A DNA stretch of 64,000 bases from Aggregatimonas sangjinii (GCF_005943945.1 NZ_CP040710.1:755001-819000); one strand, 5' to 3'. Positions 7,413-16,382 are shown, counted from the stretch's first letter. Notes: generated by a model not told the origin, from the sequence alone. Numbers and translations: made by a program.

Positions 7413-8603
7413 TCAACCTATATAACTTTTTAAGGCTTCCTTTAGTATACCCACGGCACGTTTTAAACTTTCCTTGTCCAACACATAGGCAATCCTAATC
7501 TGGTTTTTGCCCAAACCCGGTGTGGCATAGAATCCTGCTGCAGGAGCGACCATAACGGTTTCGTTGTTCACTCTAAAATCCTCTAACAACCATTGTGCGA
7601 AATCATCGGCATCTTTTATCGGAAGTTCGGCAATACAGTAGAAAGCACCTTGTGGCTTGGCTACCTTTACGCCTTCGATTTGTTCCAATTCGGAAATCAA
7701 CAAGTTTCTGCGTCCTACGTATTCTTCCTTTACACCGGTAAAATAACTTTTAGGTGTCTCCAAGGCTGCTTCACTGGCGATTTGGGCATAGGTGGGTGGT
7801 GATAAGCGGGCTTGCGCGAATTTCATCGCCGTGGCCACCACTTTCTTGTTTTTGGTGACGAGACAGCCAATACGGGCCCCGCACATACTGTAGCGTTTGG
7901 AAACCGAGTCGACAATGATGGCATGCTCTTCAAGCCCTTTTTCCTGTAATACCGAATAGTGCTCCTTCCCGTCATAGGTAAATTCCCGGTATACCTCGTC
8001 CGCAACCAAAAAGAGATCGTGTTGCTTCACGATTTGGGCCAATTTTTGAATTTCTTCCTTGCTATACAAATATCCGGTCGGGTTTCCAGGATTACAAATA
8101 AGGATTGCCTTGGTCTTAGGGCCGATAAGTTTCTCGAAATCTTCTATGGGTGGAAGGGCAAAATTGGTATCGATATCGGAAACTACGGGAACCACTTTTA
8201 CGCCGTTCGCCATGGCAAAGCCGTTATAGTTCGCGTAAAAAGGCTCTGGAATGATGATTTCATCGTCGGTATCTGCAATACTTCCCATAACAAAGCTGAG
8301 GGCTTCTGAACCACCGGTGGTAACGATGATGTCGCTTGCGCTTACATGAATGTCATTTTCGGCGTAATAGGCGGTCAATTTTTCGCGATATTCTTCCGAA
8401 CCTTCGGTGCGGCTGTAGGCCAACACATCGAGATTATTGTTGCGAACGGCGTCTAAAGCCACTTGCGGGGTCTTGATGTCGGGTTGGCCGATGTTGAGAT
8501 GTATGACCTTGGCGCCTTTTTTTTTGGCTGCTTCGGCGAAAGGCACTAGCTTCCTGATGGGGGATTCGGGCATGGTCAGCCCTTTTTGGGATACGTTCGG
8601 CAT
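7413..8603 (-). CDS. Class I/II PLP-dependent aminotransferase (aspartate aminotransferase-like)
   Basis: Fold-type I PLP enzyme of 396 residues that transfers amino groups between amino acids and 2-oxoacids. It shows the family's substrate and cofactor motifs: NIGQPDIKTPQ near the N-terminus, TTGGSEAL for PLP phosphate, CNPGNPTG, VADEVYREFTYDG with the PLP-ring Asp, and VDSVSKRYSMCGARIG with the Schiff-base Lys. The C-terminal domain contains KNQIRIAYV with the carboxylate-binding Arg. Exact substrate cannot be told: aspartate and aromatic activities are both plausible. It stands alone on the minus strand with divergent neighbours. Confidence 0.92.
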   Translation of the reverse strand: MPNVSQKGLTMPESPIRKLVPFAEAAKKKGAKVIHLNIGQPDIKTPQVALDAVRNNNLDVLAYSRTEGSEEYREKLTAYYAENDIHVSASDIIVTTGGSEALSFVMGSIADTDDEIIIPEPFYANYNGFAMANGVKVVPVVSDIDTNFALPPIEDFEKLIGPKTKAILICNPGNPTGYLYSKEEIQKLAQIVKQHDLFLVADEVYREFTYDGKEHYSVLQEKGLEEHAIIVDSVSKRYSMCGARIGCLVTKNKKVVATAMKFAQARLSPPTYAQIASEAALETPKSYFTGVKEEYVGRRNLLISELEQIEGVKVAKPQGAFYCIAELPIKDADDFAQWLLEDFRVNNETVMVAPAAGFYATPGLGKNQIRIAYVLDKESLKRAVGILKEALKSYIG

Positions 8604-8756
8604 GAGTTGGACGGTTTGGGTGCAAAAATGGGAAATACATAGCTACAAAACAACCGTCCGGTCCGTAATTTATGGCGGTGGTCCGTGTTAAATTTTCAAA
8701 TTGTTCGATGATTTTGACTAACTTGAAAAGGCTTTCGGTGTAAAACCTTTTGAAAT

Positions 8757-10091
8757 ATGCGAAACTTGGCAGTTTTGTTCAGCTTATTGATGGTTCCGAT
8801 TTTCGGTATGGCGCAGCATTACGAATTGCCAAAGCACAAAAAATACGAAAAGGTAAAGTTCAAATTGGTGAACAATCTTATGGTCGTACCTATGACGGTC
8901 AATGGAACCGAACTTTCCTTTATTTTAGATTCCGGGGTAAGTACACCCATTCTTTTCAATCTATCCGACCAAGATTCACTTCAAATCAATAAAGTTGCTG
9001 AAATAACGATAAACGGGCTAGGGGAAGGAGAGCCCATAAAGGCGTTGACTTCCCGGGAGAATCGGTTTCAAATGGGTGAAATACGAAACCCGAACCAACC
9101 ATTGTACGTAGTGCTTGACCGCGATAAAAATTTCTCTCCCGATATTGGTATTCCCGTTCACGGTATGATAGGATTCGATTTATTCCGCGATTTTGTAGTC
9201 GAAATCAACTACAGTCGTAAATTCCTGCGTTTTTACCGTCCGGATGGTTACGAACACAGACCAAATAAAAACCAGGAGACCTTACCATTGCATGTGGTTA
9301 ATAAGAAGGCTTACGTAGATGGTATGGTCTACCTCCAAGACGAAACCCAAGTACCTGTAAAACTTTTGGTCGATTCGGGAAGTAGTGACGCCATTTGGCT
9401 TTTTGAAAGCGATTCGATCGCTATCCCGGACAAGCATTACCCCGATTTCTTGGGCAAAGGCCTCAATGGGGATGTTTTCGGAAAACGCAGCATGGTCAAA
9501 GGAATACAAATCGGCAGTTTTCTGTTGAAAGACGCCAAAACGGCCTTTCCCGATATGGTACACTATGAGGAAATCCTTGATATGGGAGGTCGAAATGGCA
9601 GTATGGGCGGGGAGGTGCTCAAGCGCTTCAATATGGTTTTCGATTATCCCAATGGTAGTGTCACCCTGCAGAAGAACGGGAATTTCAACACTCCTTTTCA
9701 ATACAATATGAGCGGTATTGAAATACGGCACAATGGGGTGCGCTATATTTCGGAACGCATTACCAATCGAAAAACAAATCCAATAGAAAAGACCCGCGAA
9801 AACTTGGGGAATGTGCAAATTCTATTCGAAAGACAGACCAGGCTCAGTCTAGTTCCTGAAATTGTCGTTTCGGGAATTCGCGCCGATAGTCCGGCTAAGG
9901 ATGCGGGATTACAGGAAGGCGATGTCATCTTGGCGGTAAATGGCAAGAAAGTCTACAGCTATAAGCTGCAGGAAATCATGCATTTGCTCAACGAGCGCGA
10001 AGGAAAACGTGTCAGACTTTTGATCGAGCGATCAGACGGCGACAAATTGATCACCTATGAGCTGAAAAACATGTTCAAAGAAAAACCCTGA
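8757..10091 (+). CDS. Secreted retropepsin-like aspartyl protease with PDZ domain
   Basis: 444 residues. An export signal (LAVLFSLLMVPIFGMAQ) is followed by a duplicated aspartyl-protease-like domain: first active-site motif ILDSGVSTPIL at Asp58, second LLVDSGSSDAIW at Asp206. A C-terminal PDZ domain (about 365-440) contains GIRADSPAKDAGLQEGDVILAVNGK. Two DSG motifs in one chain suggest a pepsin-like internal dimer from a retroviral-type fold. It probably acts in the periplasm with the PDZ domain recognising substrate tails. The substrate is unknown. The stop codon lies within the stem of a bidirectional terminator, so it is a single-gene unit. Confidence 0.88.
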   Translation: MRNLAVLFSLLMVPIFGMAQHYELPKHKKYEKVKFKLVNNLMVVPMTVNGTELSFILDSGVSTPILFNLSDQDSLQINKVAEITINGLGEGEPIKALTSRENRFQMGEIRNPNQPLYVVLDRDKNFSPDIGIPVHGMIGFDLFRDFVVEINYSRKFLRFYRPDGYEHRPNKNQETLPLHVVNKKAYVDGMVYLQDETQVPVKLLVDSGSSDAIWLFESDSIAIPDKHYPDFLGKGLNGDVFGKRSMVKGIQIGSFLLKDAKTAFPDMVHYEEILDMGGRNGSMGGEVLKRFNMVFDYPNGSVTLQKNGNFNTPFQYNMSGIEIRHNGVRYISERITNRKTNPIEKTRENLGNVQILFERQTRLSLVPEIVVSGIRADSPAKDAGLQEGDVILAVNGKKVYSYKLQEIMHLLNEREGKRVRLLIERSDGDKLITYELKNMFKEKP

Positions 10092-10114
10092 CAATTTGCA
10101 TCGTCAGGGTTTTT
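10081..10114. terminator. Bidirectional intrinsic terminator between convergent genes
   Basis: AAAAACCCTGAC (10081-10092) pairs perfectly with GTCAGGGTTTTT (10103-10114) around a 10-base loop. The A- and T-runs on the two sides let it end both the protease gene (its TGA is inside the stem) and the convergent DUF1573 gene. Confidence 0.88.
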
Positions 10115-10135
10115 GGTATTTTTATGAAAACTGTT

Positions 10136-10522
10136 TTATTTACCGGATTCTCCTTTAATCTCTCCTTTAATCTTCAACACGATCGTTGGTGTGTCGGCAT
10201 TCGAGATTACGGTAATGGCTTTCCTTATCGGGCCAACTCTATTGGTGTCGTACTTCACCTGAATCTCTCCGGTCTCACCTGGTAAAACAGGGGCCTCTGG
10301 CTTCTTTGGAATAGTACACCCGCAACTGGAGCTAACTTTACTGATAATCAGAGGTGCATCACCAGTATTGGTGAATTCGAATACACGAACGCCATCGGCG
10401 CCTTTCGCTATTTCTCCGTAATCGACCGTTTCCGACTTGAATTCGATTTTTGCCGCTTTATCCTGGGCAGTTAGACTAAATCCTAACATTCCTACGAATA
10501 ATACAAGTACTAATTTTTTCAT
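10136..10522 (-). CDS. DUF1573 domain secreted protein
   Basis: 128 residues: a signal peptide (KKLVLVLFVGMLGFSLTAQ) followed by one immunoglobulin-like DUF1573 domain. The domain contains the hallmark FTNTGDAPLIISKVSSSCGC and later ISNADTPTIVLKIKGE. DUF1573 proteins are abundant in Bacteroidetes envelopes; a molecular function is not established. The two adjacent cysteines in SSCGC are conserved. The ATG at 10522 is chosen because it starts the signal peptide and has a consensus promoter 21 bases upstream. It shares its terminator with the protease gene and its promoter region with divergent valS. Confidence 0.92.
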   Translation of the reverse strand: MKKLVLVLFVGMLGFSLTAQDKAAKIEFKSETVDYGEIAKGADGVRVFEFTNTGDAPLIISKVSSSCGCTIPKKPEAPVLPGETGEIQVKYDTNRVGPIRKAITVISNADTPTIVLKIKGEIKGESGK

Positions 10523-10543
10523 AATGTTTAATTTAGGGTATTT

Positions 10544-10573
10544 CAAATGTAAATCTTTTGAGATGAACCTCAA
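10544..10573 (-). promoter_or_regulatory. Promoter of the DUF1573 gene
   Basis: On the minus strand TTG (10571-10573), 19 bases, then TACATTTG (10544-10551). This matches the Bacteroidetes -33/-7 consensus exactly, with the ATG 21 bases further on. Confidence 0.8.
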
Positions 10574-10580
10574 AATCCTT

Positions 10581-10609
10581 TTGTTATCCTTTAACGTTAC
10601 TTATTTTTG
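10581..10609 (+). promoter_or_regulatory. Promoter of valS
   Basis: TTG (10581-10583), 18 bases, TATTTTTG (10602-10609). It lies back to back with the divergent DUF1573 promoter only 7 bp away and implies a valS leader of about 105 bases. I see no clear riboswitch or attenuator in that leader. Confidence 0.7.
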
Positions 10610-10718
10610 TTTCGTATTTCATATCCCCTAAAAAAGAGGATAGTTATTAACAATTTTTCTTCGGTTTCAAGATTTTCCTCGAAACCGACTATCCTATATA
10701 CAAATACCATACCAAAAT

Positions 10719-13376
10719 ATGCAAATCCCTTCTAAATACGACTCCCATAAAGTAGAACAACAGTGGTATGATTACTGGATGAAAAATAATTATTTTCACT
10801 CCGCTCCGGACGAAAGGGAACCGTATACCATTGTAATTCCGCCACCTAATGTAACTGGGGTACTGCATATGGGTCATATGCTGAACGCTACCATACAGGA
10901 TGTATTGACACGTAGGGCCCGTTTAATGGGTAAAAATGCTTGTTGGGTACCGGGAATGGACCATGCCTCGATTGCAACAGAAGCTAAGGTCGTACGTAAG
11001 TTAAAAGATGAAGGAATCGATAAAAACGACCTTACTCGGGAGGAATTTCTCAAGCACGCTTGGGACTGGACCGATGAATATGGTGGTGTTATCCTTGAGC
11101 AACTGAAGAAATTGGGATGTTCCTGTGATTGGGACCGTACGAAGTTTACCATGGACGATGATATGTACGCCTCGGTTATCAAGGTATTTGTCGATTTGTT
11201 CAATAAAGGCCTGGTATATCGTGGATATCGCATGGTGAATTGGGACCCCGAAGCCTTAACGACCCTTTCAGATGAGGAAGTGGTGTATGAGGAAAAGCAG
11301 GGACTTTTATACTATCTGGAATACAAAGTAGCGAATGAAGAGGGTACCGCTTCAGAGGAGGGGATGGGGGAAACCGTAACAATCGCCACTACGCGACCGG
11401 AAACCATTTTGGGCGATACCGCAATTTGTATCAACCCCAATGACGAACGTTTTGTGCATTTAAGGGGAAAAAAAGTAATAGTACCCATTTGTAATAGGGT
11501 CATCCCGATCATCGAGGATGAGTATGTGGATATGGAATTCGGTACGGGCTGCCTAAAAGTCACCCCGGCACATGACATCAATGATAAAGCATTGGGTGAA
11601 AAGCACCAACTGGAGACTATTGATATCTTTAATGCTAATGCGACCCTCAATTCGTATGGCTTGCACTACGAGGGGCAAGACCGTTTTGTCGTTCGAAAGG
11701 CCATTTCAAAAGAATTAGAGGAATCCAGGTTTTTAGTAAAGACCGAACAATATCTGAATAAGGTGGGCACTTCGGAACGTACGAAGGCCGTTATCGAACC
11801 CCGATTGAGCGACCAGTGGTTCTTAAAGATGGAGGATTTGGTAAAACCGGCCATCAAAGGGGTTTTGGAGACCGATGATATTAAATTCTTCCCGAAAAAG
11901 TTCGAAAACACCTATCGTCACTGGATGGAGAACATCCGAGATTGGAATATCAGTCGTCAATTGTGGTGGGGACAACAAATTCCGGCATACTACTATGGCG
12001 ACGGACAGGATGATTTCGTAGTCGCCGAAAGCAAAGAAGAGGCGTTGGTGCTGGCCAAAGAAAAATCGGGTAATGCGCAATTGCATATCGATCATTTAAG
12101 ACAAGATGAGGATGTGTTGGATACCTGGTTCTCCTCATGGTTATGGCCGATCAGTGTATTTAAGGGTATCTTGGAGCCGGACAATAAGGAGGTGAACTAC
12201 TATTACCCAACCAATGATTTGGTCACTGGGCCGGACATTATCTTTTTCTGGGTGGCGCGAATGATCATATCGGGTTATGAGTATAGGGACGAACGCCCAT
12301 TTGAGAATGTTTATTTCACCGGCTTGGTGCGGGACAAACAAAGACGTAAGATGTCGAAGTCCTTGGGTAATTCTCCGGATGCCCTAAAATTAATAGAAGA
12401 CTATGGTGCCGATGGTGTACGTGTGGGATTGTTGTTGAGCTCCGCTGCAGGTAACGACCTGATGTTCGATGAAGACCTCTGCCAACAGGGTAAGAACTTC
12501 GCCAATAAGATATGGAACGCCTTTCGCTTGGTAAAAAATTGGGAGGTAGCGGATATTCCACAGCCCGAGGCGGCTAAATTGGGGGTTGCTTGGTATACCA
12601 CGAAGTTCAACCAGAACTTGGCCGAAATCGAGGATCATTTCAGCAAATACCGTATCTCCGACGCCTTAATGGCAACCTATAGATTGGTTTGGGATGATTT
12701 CTGTTCTTGGTTACTTGAAATCGTAAAACCGGCCTATCAACAGCCCATTGACAAGGTTACGCTAAATGCGGTCGTTCACCTGTTCGAGGAAAACTTGAAA
12801 CTGTTACATCCTTTTATGCCTTTTTTAAGCGAGGAAGTTTGGCAGCATATGGCGGAACGCACTCCGGAGCAGGCCCTGATCGTTGCTAAATGGCCGGTTC
12901 AGGAAACCGTCGATATCAGCTTAATCAATGGTTTTGAAATTGCCGCCGAGGTCATTGCAGGTATCCGGACCATTCGCAAGGAAAAAAATATCCCGATGCG
13001 CGAAGCCTTGGAACTAGTGGTTTTAAACGAAGGGAAATTGGCGGCCACTTGGGACACCGTTATCTCCAAACTGACTAATGTTTCCACGATATCCTATGTG
13101 GATGACTCAGTAGACGGCGCCTTGAGTTTTAGGGTAAAAAATAACGAATATTTTATTCCCATTAGTGGTACCATTGATGTGGAGGCCGAAATCGAAAAGA
13201 TCAAATCCGAATTGGAGTATACCAAAGGCTTTTTAAGTTCGGTACAAAAGAAATTGGGCAATGATCGTTTCGTGCAGAATGCCCCGGAGCAGGTCATCGC
13301 CTTGGAGCGCAAGAAGCAGGCCGACGCGGAGGCAAAAATCGAGACTTTGGAAAAGAGTTTGGCCAGTTTGGGATAG
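10719..13376 (+). CDS. valS: Valyl-tRNA synthetase
   Basis: Class Ia aminoacyl-tRNA synthetase that charges tRNA-Val in the cytoplasm. 885 residues, normal for bacteria. The HIGH motif is HMGH at 50-53 (in PPPNVTGVLHMGH). The CP1 editing domain at about 190-340 contains TTRPETILGDTAICINP. The KMSKS motif is at 544-548. The anticodon-binding domain follows, then a C-terminal coiled-coil arm at about 815-880 that contacts tRNA. All catalytic motifs are intact. The leader is about 105 bases from a consensus promoter. Confidence 0.98.
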   Translation: MQIPSKYDSHKVEQQWYDYWMKNNYFHSAPDEREPYTIVIPPPNVTGVLHMGHMLNATIQDVLTRRARLMGKNACWVPGMDHASIATEAKVVRKLKDEGIDKNDLTREEFLKHAWDWTDEYGGVILEQLKKLGCSCDWDRTKFTMDDDMYASVIKVFVDLFNKGLVYRGYRMVNWDPEALTTLSDEEVVYEEKQGLLYYLEYKVANEEGTASEEGMGETVTIATTRPETILGDTAICINPNDERFVHLRGKKVIVPICNRVIPIIEDEYVDMEFGTGCLKVTPAHDINDKALGEKHQLETIDIFNANATLNSYGLHYEGQDRFVVRKAISKELEESRFLVKTEQYLNKVGTSERTKAVIEPRLSDQWFLKMEDLVKPAIKGVLETDDIKFFPKKFENTYRHWMENIRDWNISRQLWWGQQIPAYYYGDGQDDFVVAESKEEALVLAKEKSGNAQLHIDHLRQDEDVLDTWFSSWLWPISVFKGILEPDNKEVNYYYPTNDLVTGPDIIFFWVARMIISGYEYRDERPFENVYFTGLVRDKQRRKMSKSLGNSPDALKLIEDYGADGVRVGLLLSSAAGNDLMFDEDLCQQGKNFANKIWNAFRLVKNWEVADIPQPEAAKLGVAWYTTKFNQNLAEIEDHFSKYRISDALMATYRLVWDDFCSWLLEIVKPAYQQPIDKVTLNAVVHLFEENLKLLHPFMPFLSEEVWQHMAERTPEQALIVAKWPVQETVDISLINGFEIAAEVIAGIRTIRKEKNIPMREALELVVLNEGKLAATWDTVISKLTNVSTISYVDDSVDGALSFRVKNNEYFIPISGTIDVEAEIEKIKSELEYTKGFLSSVQKKLGNDRFVQNAPEQVIALERKKQADAEAKIETLEKSLASLG

Positions 13377-13595
13377 GTAGCATAGAATACCGCGGGAAAT
13401 AAAAGACTGCGGGAGGGAATCCAAAAGCTTCTTTTGACGAAATATAGATAGCGTATGTTTAAGGTTTGACTTTACTTGGGCATCCCGCATCAGAGGAAAA
13501 TGTACGTCCATTTTTTTGACCTAACGATATGCTAGGCAGCTCAATCTGACGTTCCACTTTGCTGTGTTCAATTGTACCATAATAAATCAGTGCCT

Positions 13596-14201
13596 ATGTT
13601 TGAAGACGACAACCTTCCGAGACAAGACCATCGAAAATCCGAAATTTTTAAAAAGGCCCAGGACATCGTGAAATTGGTGGAGCGTATTGTTGCCATTAAT
13701 GCAGAAGATGGTCTGGCAGTTGAGGAGTATGAAAAAGAATGGTTTAAGAACAATCAAGAATACCTGCTACGCAATTCACACACCATTTGCGCGAAGATCG
13801 CAGGGGCCTATGGTGATATGTTGTATGACATTAAGATGGAAAATGCAGCGATTATTCGCAAAGCCGCCCGTGAACTGATTACCGATGCACGGGGCTTACA
13901 GATGAACGGTTACAAAGAGATAGAATATCTTGATTTTCTAAGGGCGGAAGTTGAGGAATTCAGGATATTATTCGCCGAATGGGTCAAAACGTTTGACATG
14001 GGGAACTATCTCATTGACCGATGGGGCTTATTCAATCCGCCCGGGGTGAATTATGATGACCATGACCCGGATGATGATATTCCTTTTGATCGCAATGCCT
14101 TTATGAATGAAATGGGTATGTTCTCGGACGAAGGTTTGGATGATGATTGTTCCGACGATGATGGCGATGGTGAAGAGGAAGAAGATGAGCCCGATTCGTA
14201 G
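13596..14201 (+). CDS. Hypothetical protein with highly acidic C-terminal tail
   Basis: 201 residues, not assigned to a named family. A mostly helical domain (about 10-140; EIFKKAQDIVKLVERIVA, EEFRILFAEWVKTFD) is followed by a very acidic tail rich in Asp/Glu (last 25 residues almost all D, E, G, S). No signal peptide or membrane segment, so cytosolic. The ATG at 13596 is preferred to a TTG eight codons earlier. The 195 bp upstream, from the end of valS, hold no recognisable gene. Similar helical proteins with acidic tails are annotated as hypothetical in other flavobacteria, by recollection. Confidence 0.72.
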   Translation: MFEDDNLPRQDHRKSEIFKKAQDIVKLVERIVAINAEDGLAVEEYEKEWFKNNQEYLLRNSHTICAKIAGAYGDMLYDIKMENAAIIRKAARELITDARGLQMNGYKEIEYLDFLRAEVEEFRILFAEWVKTFDMGNYLIDRWGLFNPPGVNYDDHDPDDDIPFDRNAFMNEMGMFSDEGLDDDCSDDDGDGEEEEDEPDS

Positions 14202-14277
14202 TTTGTTTCTAAATCAGTTCAATATCTAAAAACTTGTGGCTATTTTTTTCTACGAAAAACAATGCGACCACCATTTT

Positions 14278-14540
14278 TCACTGAGTCAGGTTCATAAAGC
14301 TTTTAGCCTCTCCATTTTTTACTCGATAATCTAGATTTGAAATTGACTGCCGTAAGGCAAGTTTTTCCCAGTCCATCATGAAGCACAATCGCGCTTTCTC
14401 TGGAGTCCTATTATAATTGAATTGGCCTACTTGCAAACAGGCTTTGCTTTGAGCTTGAGTGGCTTGTTTTCGGTAAAAGCTATTCTATAGGACCGCTCCG
14501 AAGCAACAGATAGTCCATGGTAGGCGTAGATGGATTACCA
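14278..14540 (-). pseudogene. Frameshifted gene remnant, family not recognised
   Basis: The gap 14202-14616 carries protein-like sequence on the minus strand broken into two frames. The upstream part reads about 33 codons including GLSVASERSYRIAFTENK and stops near 14450. The downstream part (14278-14484) overlaps it in another frame and includes RTPEKARLCFMMDWEKLALR and SISNLDYRVKNGEAKSFMNL before a TGA. Neither part has a convincing start. The pattern suggests the 3' end of a decayed gene, perhaps a transposase or accessory gene, beside the MntA-HepT pair. I could not name the family. Confidence 0.35.
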
Positions 14541-14593
14541 TTTCAATTTCATTTAATAGAAGGGCCGGAGATATTAGAACAACATATAATTCT

Positions 14594-14601
14594 TATATTT
14601 G
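14594..14601 (+). promoter_or_regulatory. Promoter -7 element of the mntA-hepT operon
   Basis: TATATTTG matches TAnnTTTG and lies 15 bases before the mntA ATG. No clear -33 TTG is at the right distance. Confidence 0.5.
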
Positions 14602-14616
14602 ATTAAGTGATGTTAT

Positions 14617-14925
14617 ATGATGCCATCTATTATAAAAGATAAAATTGAAGATTTGAATAATCTTTGTGCAACATACGATGTAAAAAGCCTTTATGTTTAC
14701 GGCTCAGCCTGTACAGCGGACTTTCGTGAAGATAGCGATATTGATATTTTAATATCTTTTAAGGATATTTCCATTGAAAAGTATACTGATAATTATTTTG
14801 AGCTCCATTATAAACTACAGGAGCTGTTTGGTAGAAAGATAGATTTGATTACTGAAAACGCTCTTTCAAATCCTTATTTTATAGCAAGTATAGAAGAAAC
14901 CAAGCAGCTATTATATGCAGCGTGA
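14617..14925 (+). CDS. mntA: MntA-type minimal nucleotidyltransferase antitoxin
   Basis: 102-residue minimal nucleotidyltransferase with the exact GSx10DxD signature, GSACTADFREDSDID, in the fold VKSLYVYGSA...IDILISF, and a third acidic position in RKIDLIT. Members of this family paired with HEPN proteins act as antitoxins that add AMP to a tyrosine near the HEPN active site. It overlaps the HEPN gene by 11 bp, as expected for a coupled toxin-antitoxin operon. Base composition is clearly more AT-rich than the flanking genes, suggesting acquisition. An alternative ATG is the next codon. Confidence 0.9.
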   Translation: MMPSIIKDKIEDLNNLCATYDVKSLYVYGSACTADFREDSDIDILISFKDISIEKYTDNYFELHYKLQELFGRKIDLITENALSNPYFIASIEETKQLLYAA

Positions 14926-15253
14926 AGTTCTGAAATACTTATTCGATATGAAAGAGGCCATTGACTCTATCTATGAATATATAGGCGAAACGAAGGATTT
15001 TAAGTCCTATGTTTCTAACAAATTGGTAAGACGTGCAGTCGAGCGGGAGCTTGAAATTATTGGGGAAGCAACTAATAGGATTTTACGGATTGATGCTGCT
15101 ATTGAGATTTCCAATTCAAGGAGAATAGTCGACCTAAGAAATTGGGTTATTCACGGATATGACAAAGTTGATGACACCATTATTTGGGGTATACTATCTA
15201 AAGATATTCCGCAACTTCGTAATCAGGTGGAGAAATTAATCAACTGGGAATAA
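14915..15253 (+). CDS. hepT: HepT-type HEPN toxin (putative RNase)
   Basis: 112-residue all-helical HEPN protein with the catalytic/modification motif Rx4HxY, seen as RNWVIHGY. The Arg and His form the RNase site and the Tyr is the residue AMPylated by MntA in characterised systems. The N-terminus (LKYLFDMKEAIDSIYEYI) and ERELEIIGEATNRI are typical of the DUF86 family. It cleaves RNA when freed from its antitoxin, by family knowledge. The start ATG overlaps the mntA end, favouring translational coupling. The downstream gene begins 7 bp after the stop, but is probably unrelated. Confidence 0.9.
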   Translation: MQREVLKYLFDMKEAIDSIYEYIGETKDFKSYVSNKLVRRAVERELEIIGEATNRILRIDAAIEISNSRRIVDLRNWVIHGYDKVDDTIIWGILSKDIPQLRNQVEKLINWE

Positions 15254-15260
15254 CAAGTTC

Positions 15261-15650
15261 TTGGAATTTTATAAATTAAAAGCGAACCCAAAACGCCTAT
15301 TTCTATTAGATGGTTCTGGGGCTTTGGTCTCCGCCTTCTTTTTAGGATTAGTTTTGCCTTCCTTCGGACCGCTCTGCGGTATGCCAAAAAATGTCCTGTA
15401 TCTGCTGAGCGTCATAGCCTGTATTTTCGCGTTGTATTCGTTCGCCTGTTATTTTTTTCTGAGACGTAATAGAAAGCCTTTTCTGCGTGGTATTGCCTTG
15501 GCCAATCTGTCGTATTGCTTTTTGACCATCGCACTTTTATGTCGGTATTCCCAAAGTCTGACTATCTTCGGTTGGACGTATTTTGGCCTGGAGCTCTTTA
15601 TAATCGGTATCTTAATACGCTTCGAATTAAAATACGCATCCGTAAGATAG
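15261..15650 (+). CDS. Small four-helix membrane protein
   Basis: 129 residues, unrecognised family. About four membrane helices: roughly 18-36 (GALVSAFFLGLVLPSFG), 43-66 (NVLYLLSVIACIFALYSFACYFFL), 73-93 (LRGIALANLSYCFLTIALLC), and 98-122 (LTIFGWTYFGLELFIIGILIRF). It begins with a basic, Lys-rich segment. The start is a TTG at 15261, since no in-frame ATG precedes the first helix. It follows hepT by 7 bp and precedes the racemase gene by 8 bp. The racemase gene may be translated from the same message. Confidence 0.7.
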   Translation: MEFYKLKANPKRLFLLDGSGALVSAFFLGLVLPSFGPLCGMPKNVLYLLSVIACIFALYSFACYFFLRRNRKPFLRGIALANLSYCFLTIALLCRYSQSLTIFGWTYFGLELFIIGILIRFELKYASVR

Positions 15651-15658
15651 CATTGACC

Positions 15659-16360
15659 ATGAAAAAAATTGGATTGATAGGAGGAATGAGCTGGGAGTCG
15701 TCTGTGGTATATTATCAGATCATCAACGAAAGCATACGGGAACATTTAGGAGGCTTTCACTCCGCAAGGTGTATTATGGAGTCCGTTGATTTCGCCGAAA
15801 TCGAACAGCTACAGCATCAAAACGACTGGAGTGCACTGGACGGTATCATGGTAAACGCCGCGCGGAACCTTGAAAATGCCGGTGCAGAGCTGATTCTGCT
15901 CTGTACGAATACGATGCATTTGTGTAGTGCCGCGATAATCGATGGAATTTCAGTTCCGTTTATACATATTGCCCAGTCCACTGGAATGAAAATACAATCC
16001 CAAGGTATTCGGAAAGTACTTTTGCTCGGCACGAAATTTACAATGGAGAAGCCCTTTTTCAAAAATATTCTAAAAACCGATTTTGAGCTTGAGGTATTGG
16101 TGCCCAATGAAAAGGATAGGGAAACGGTACACGACATCATCTATAAAGAACTGGTGCATGGCAAACTGAATATATCATCAAAGACAACATATCAGCACAT
16201 CATCAATAAAGCTATCTCAAGTGGGGCGCAAGGAGTTATTTTGGGCTGTACCGAAATTCCACTATTGATCAACGCAAGCGATGTGGGTATCCCGGTATTC
16301 GATACCACTCGAATTCATGCCGAGCAGGCCGTTGAATTTGCCCTACGGCTTTCATAAACC
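15659..16360 (+). CDS. Aspartate/glutamate racemase family protein
   Basis: 233-residue cofactor-independent racemase. Two active-site cysteines lie in the expected motifs: Cys82 in LILLCTNTMH and Cys197 in VILGCTEIPLL. The N-terminus KKIGLIGGMSWESSVVYY is typical of the YgeA/amino-acid racemase subgroup, which makes D-amino acids or acts on broad substrates. The ATG at 15659 is used; longer readings run through the preceding membrane gene. A DNA stretch of only 22 bases separates it from the following small membrane protein gene, so they may be co-transcribed. Confidence 0.88.
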
Positions 16361-16382
16361 AAAAAAATGTTATTTTAGGCCC

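Noticed and set aside
9282-9818. Long minus-strand frame (178 codons) inside the aspartyl protease gene.
   Set aside because: Entirely antisense to a gene with clear motifs; a compositional shadow.
10610-10718. T-box or other riboswitch in the valS leader.
   Set aside because: T-box leaders belong mainly to Firmicutes and Actinobacteria, and no T-box motif or terminator is seen in the 105 bases.
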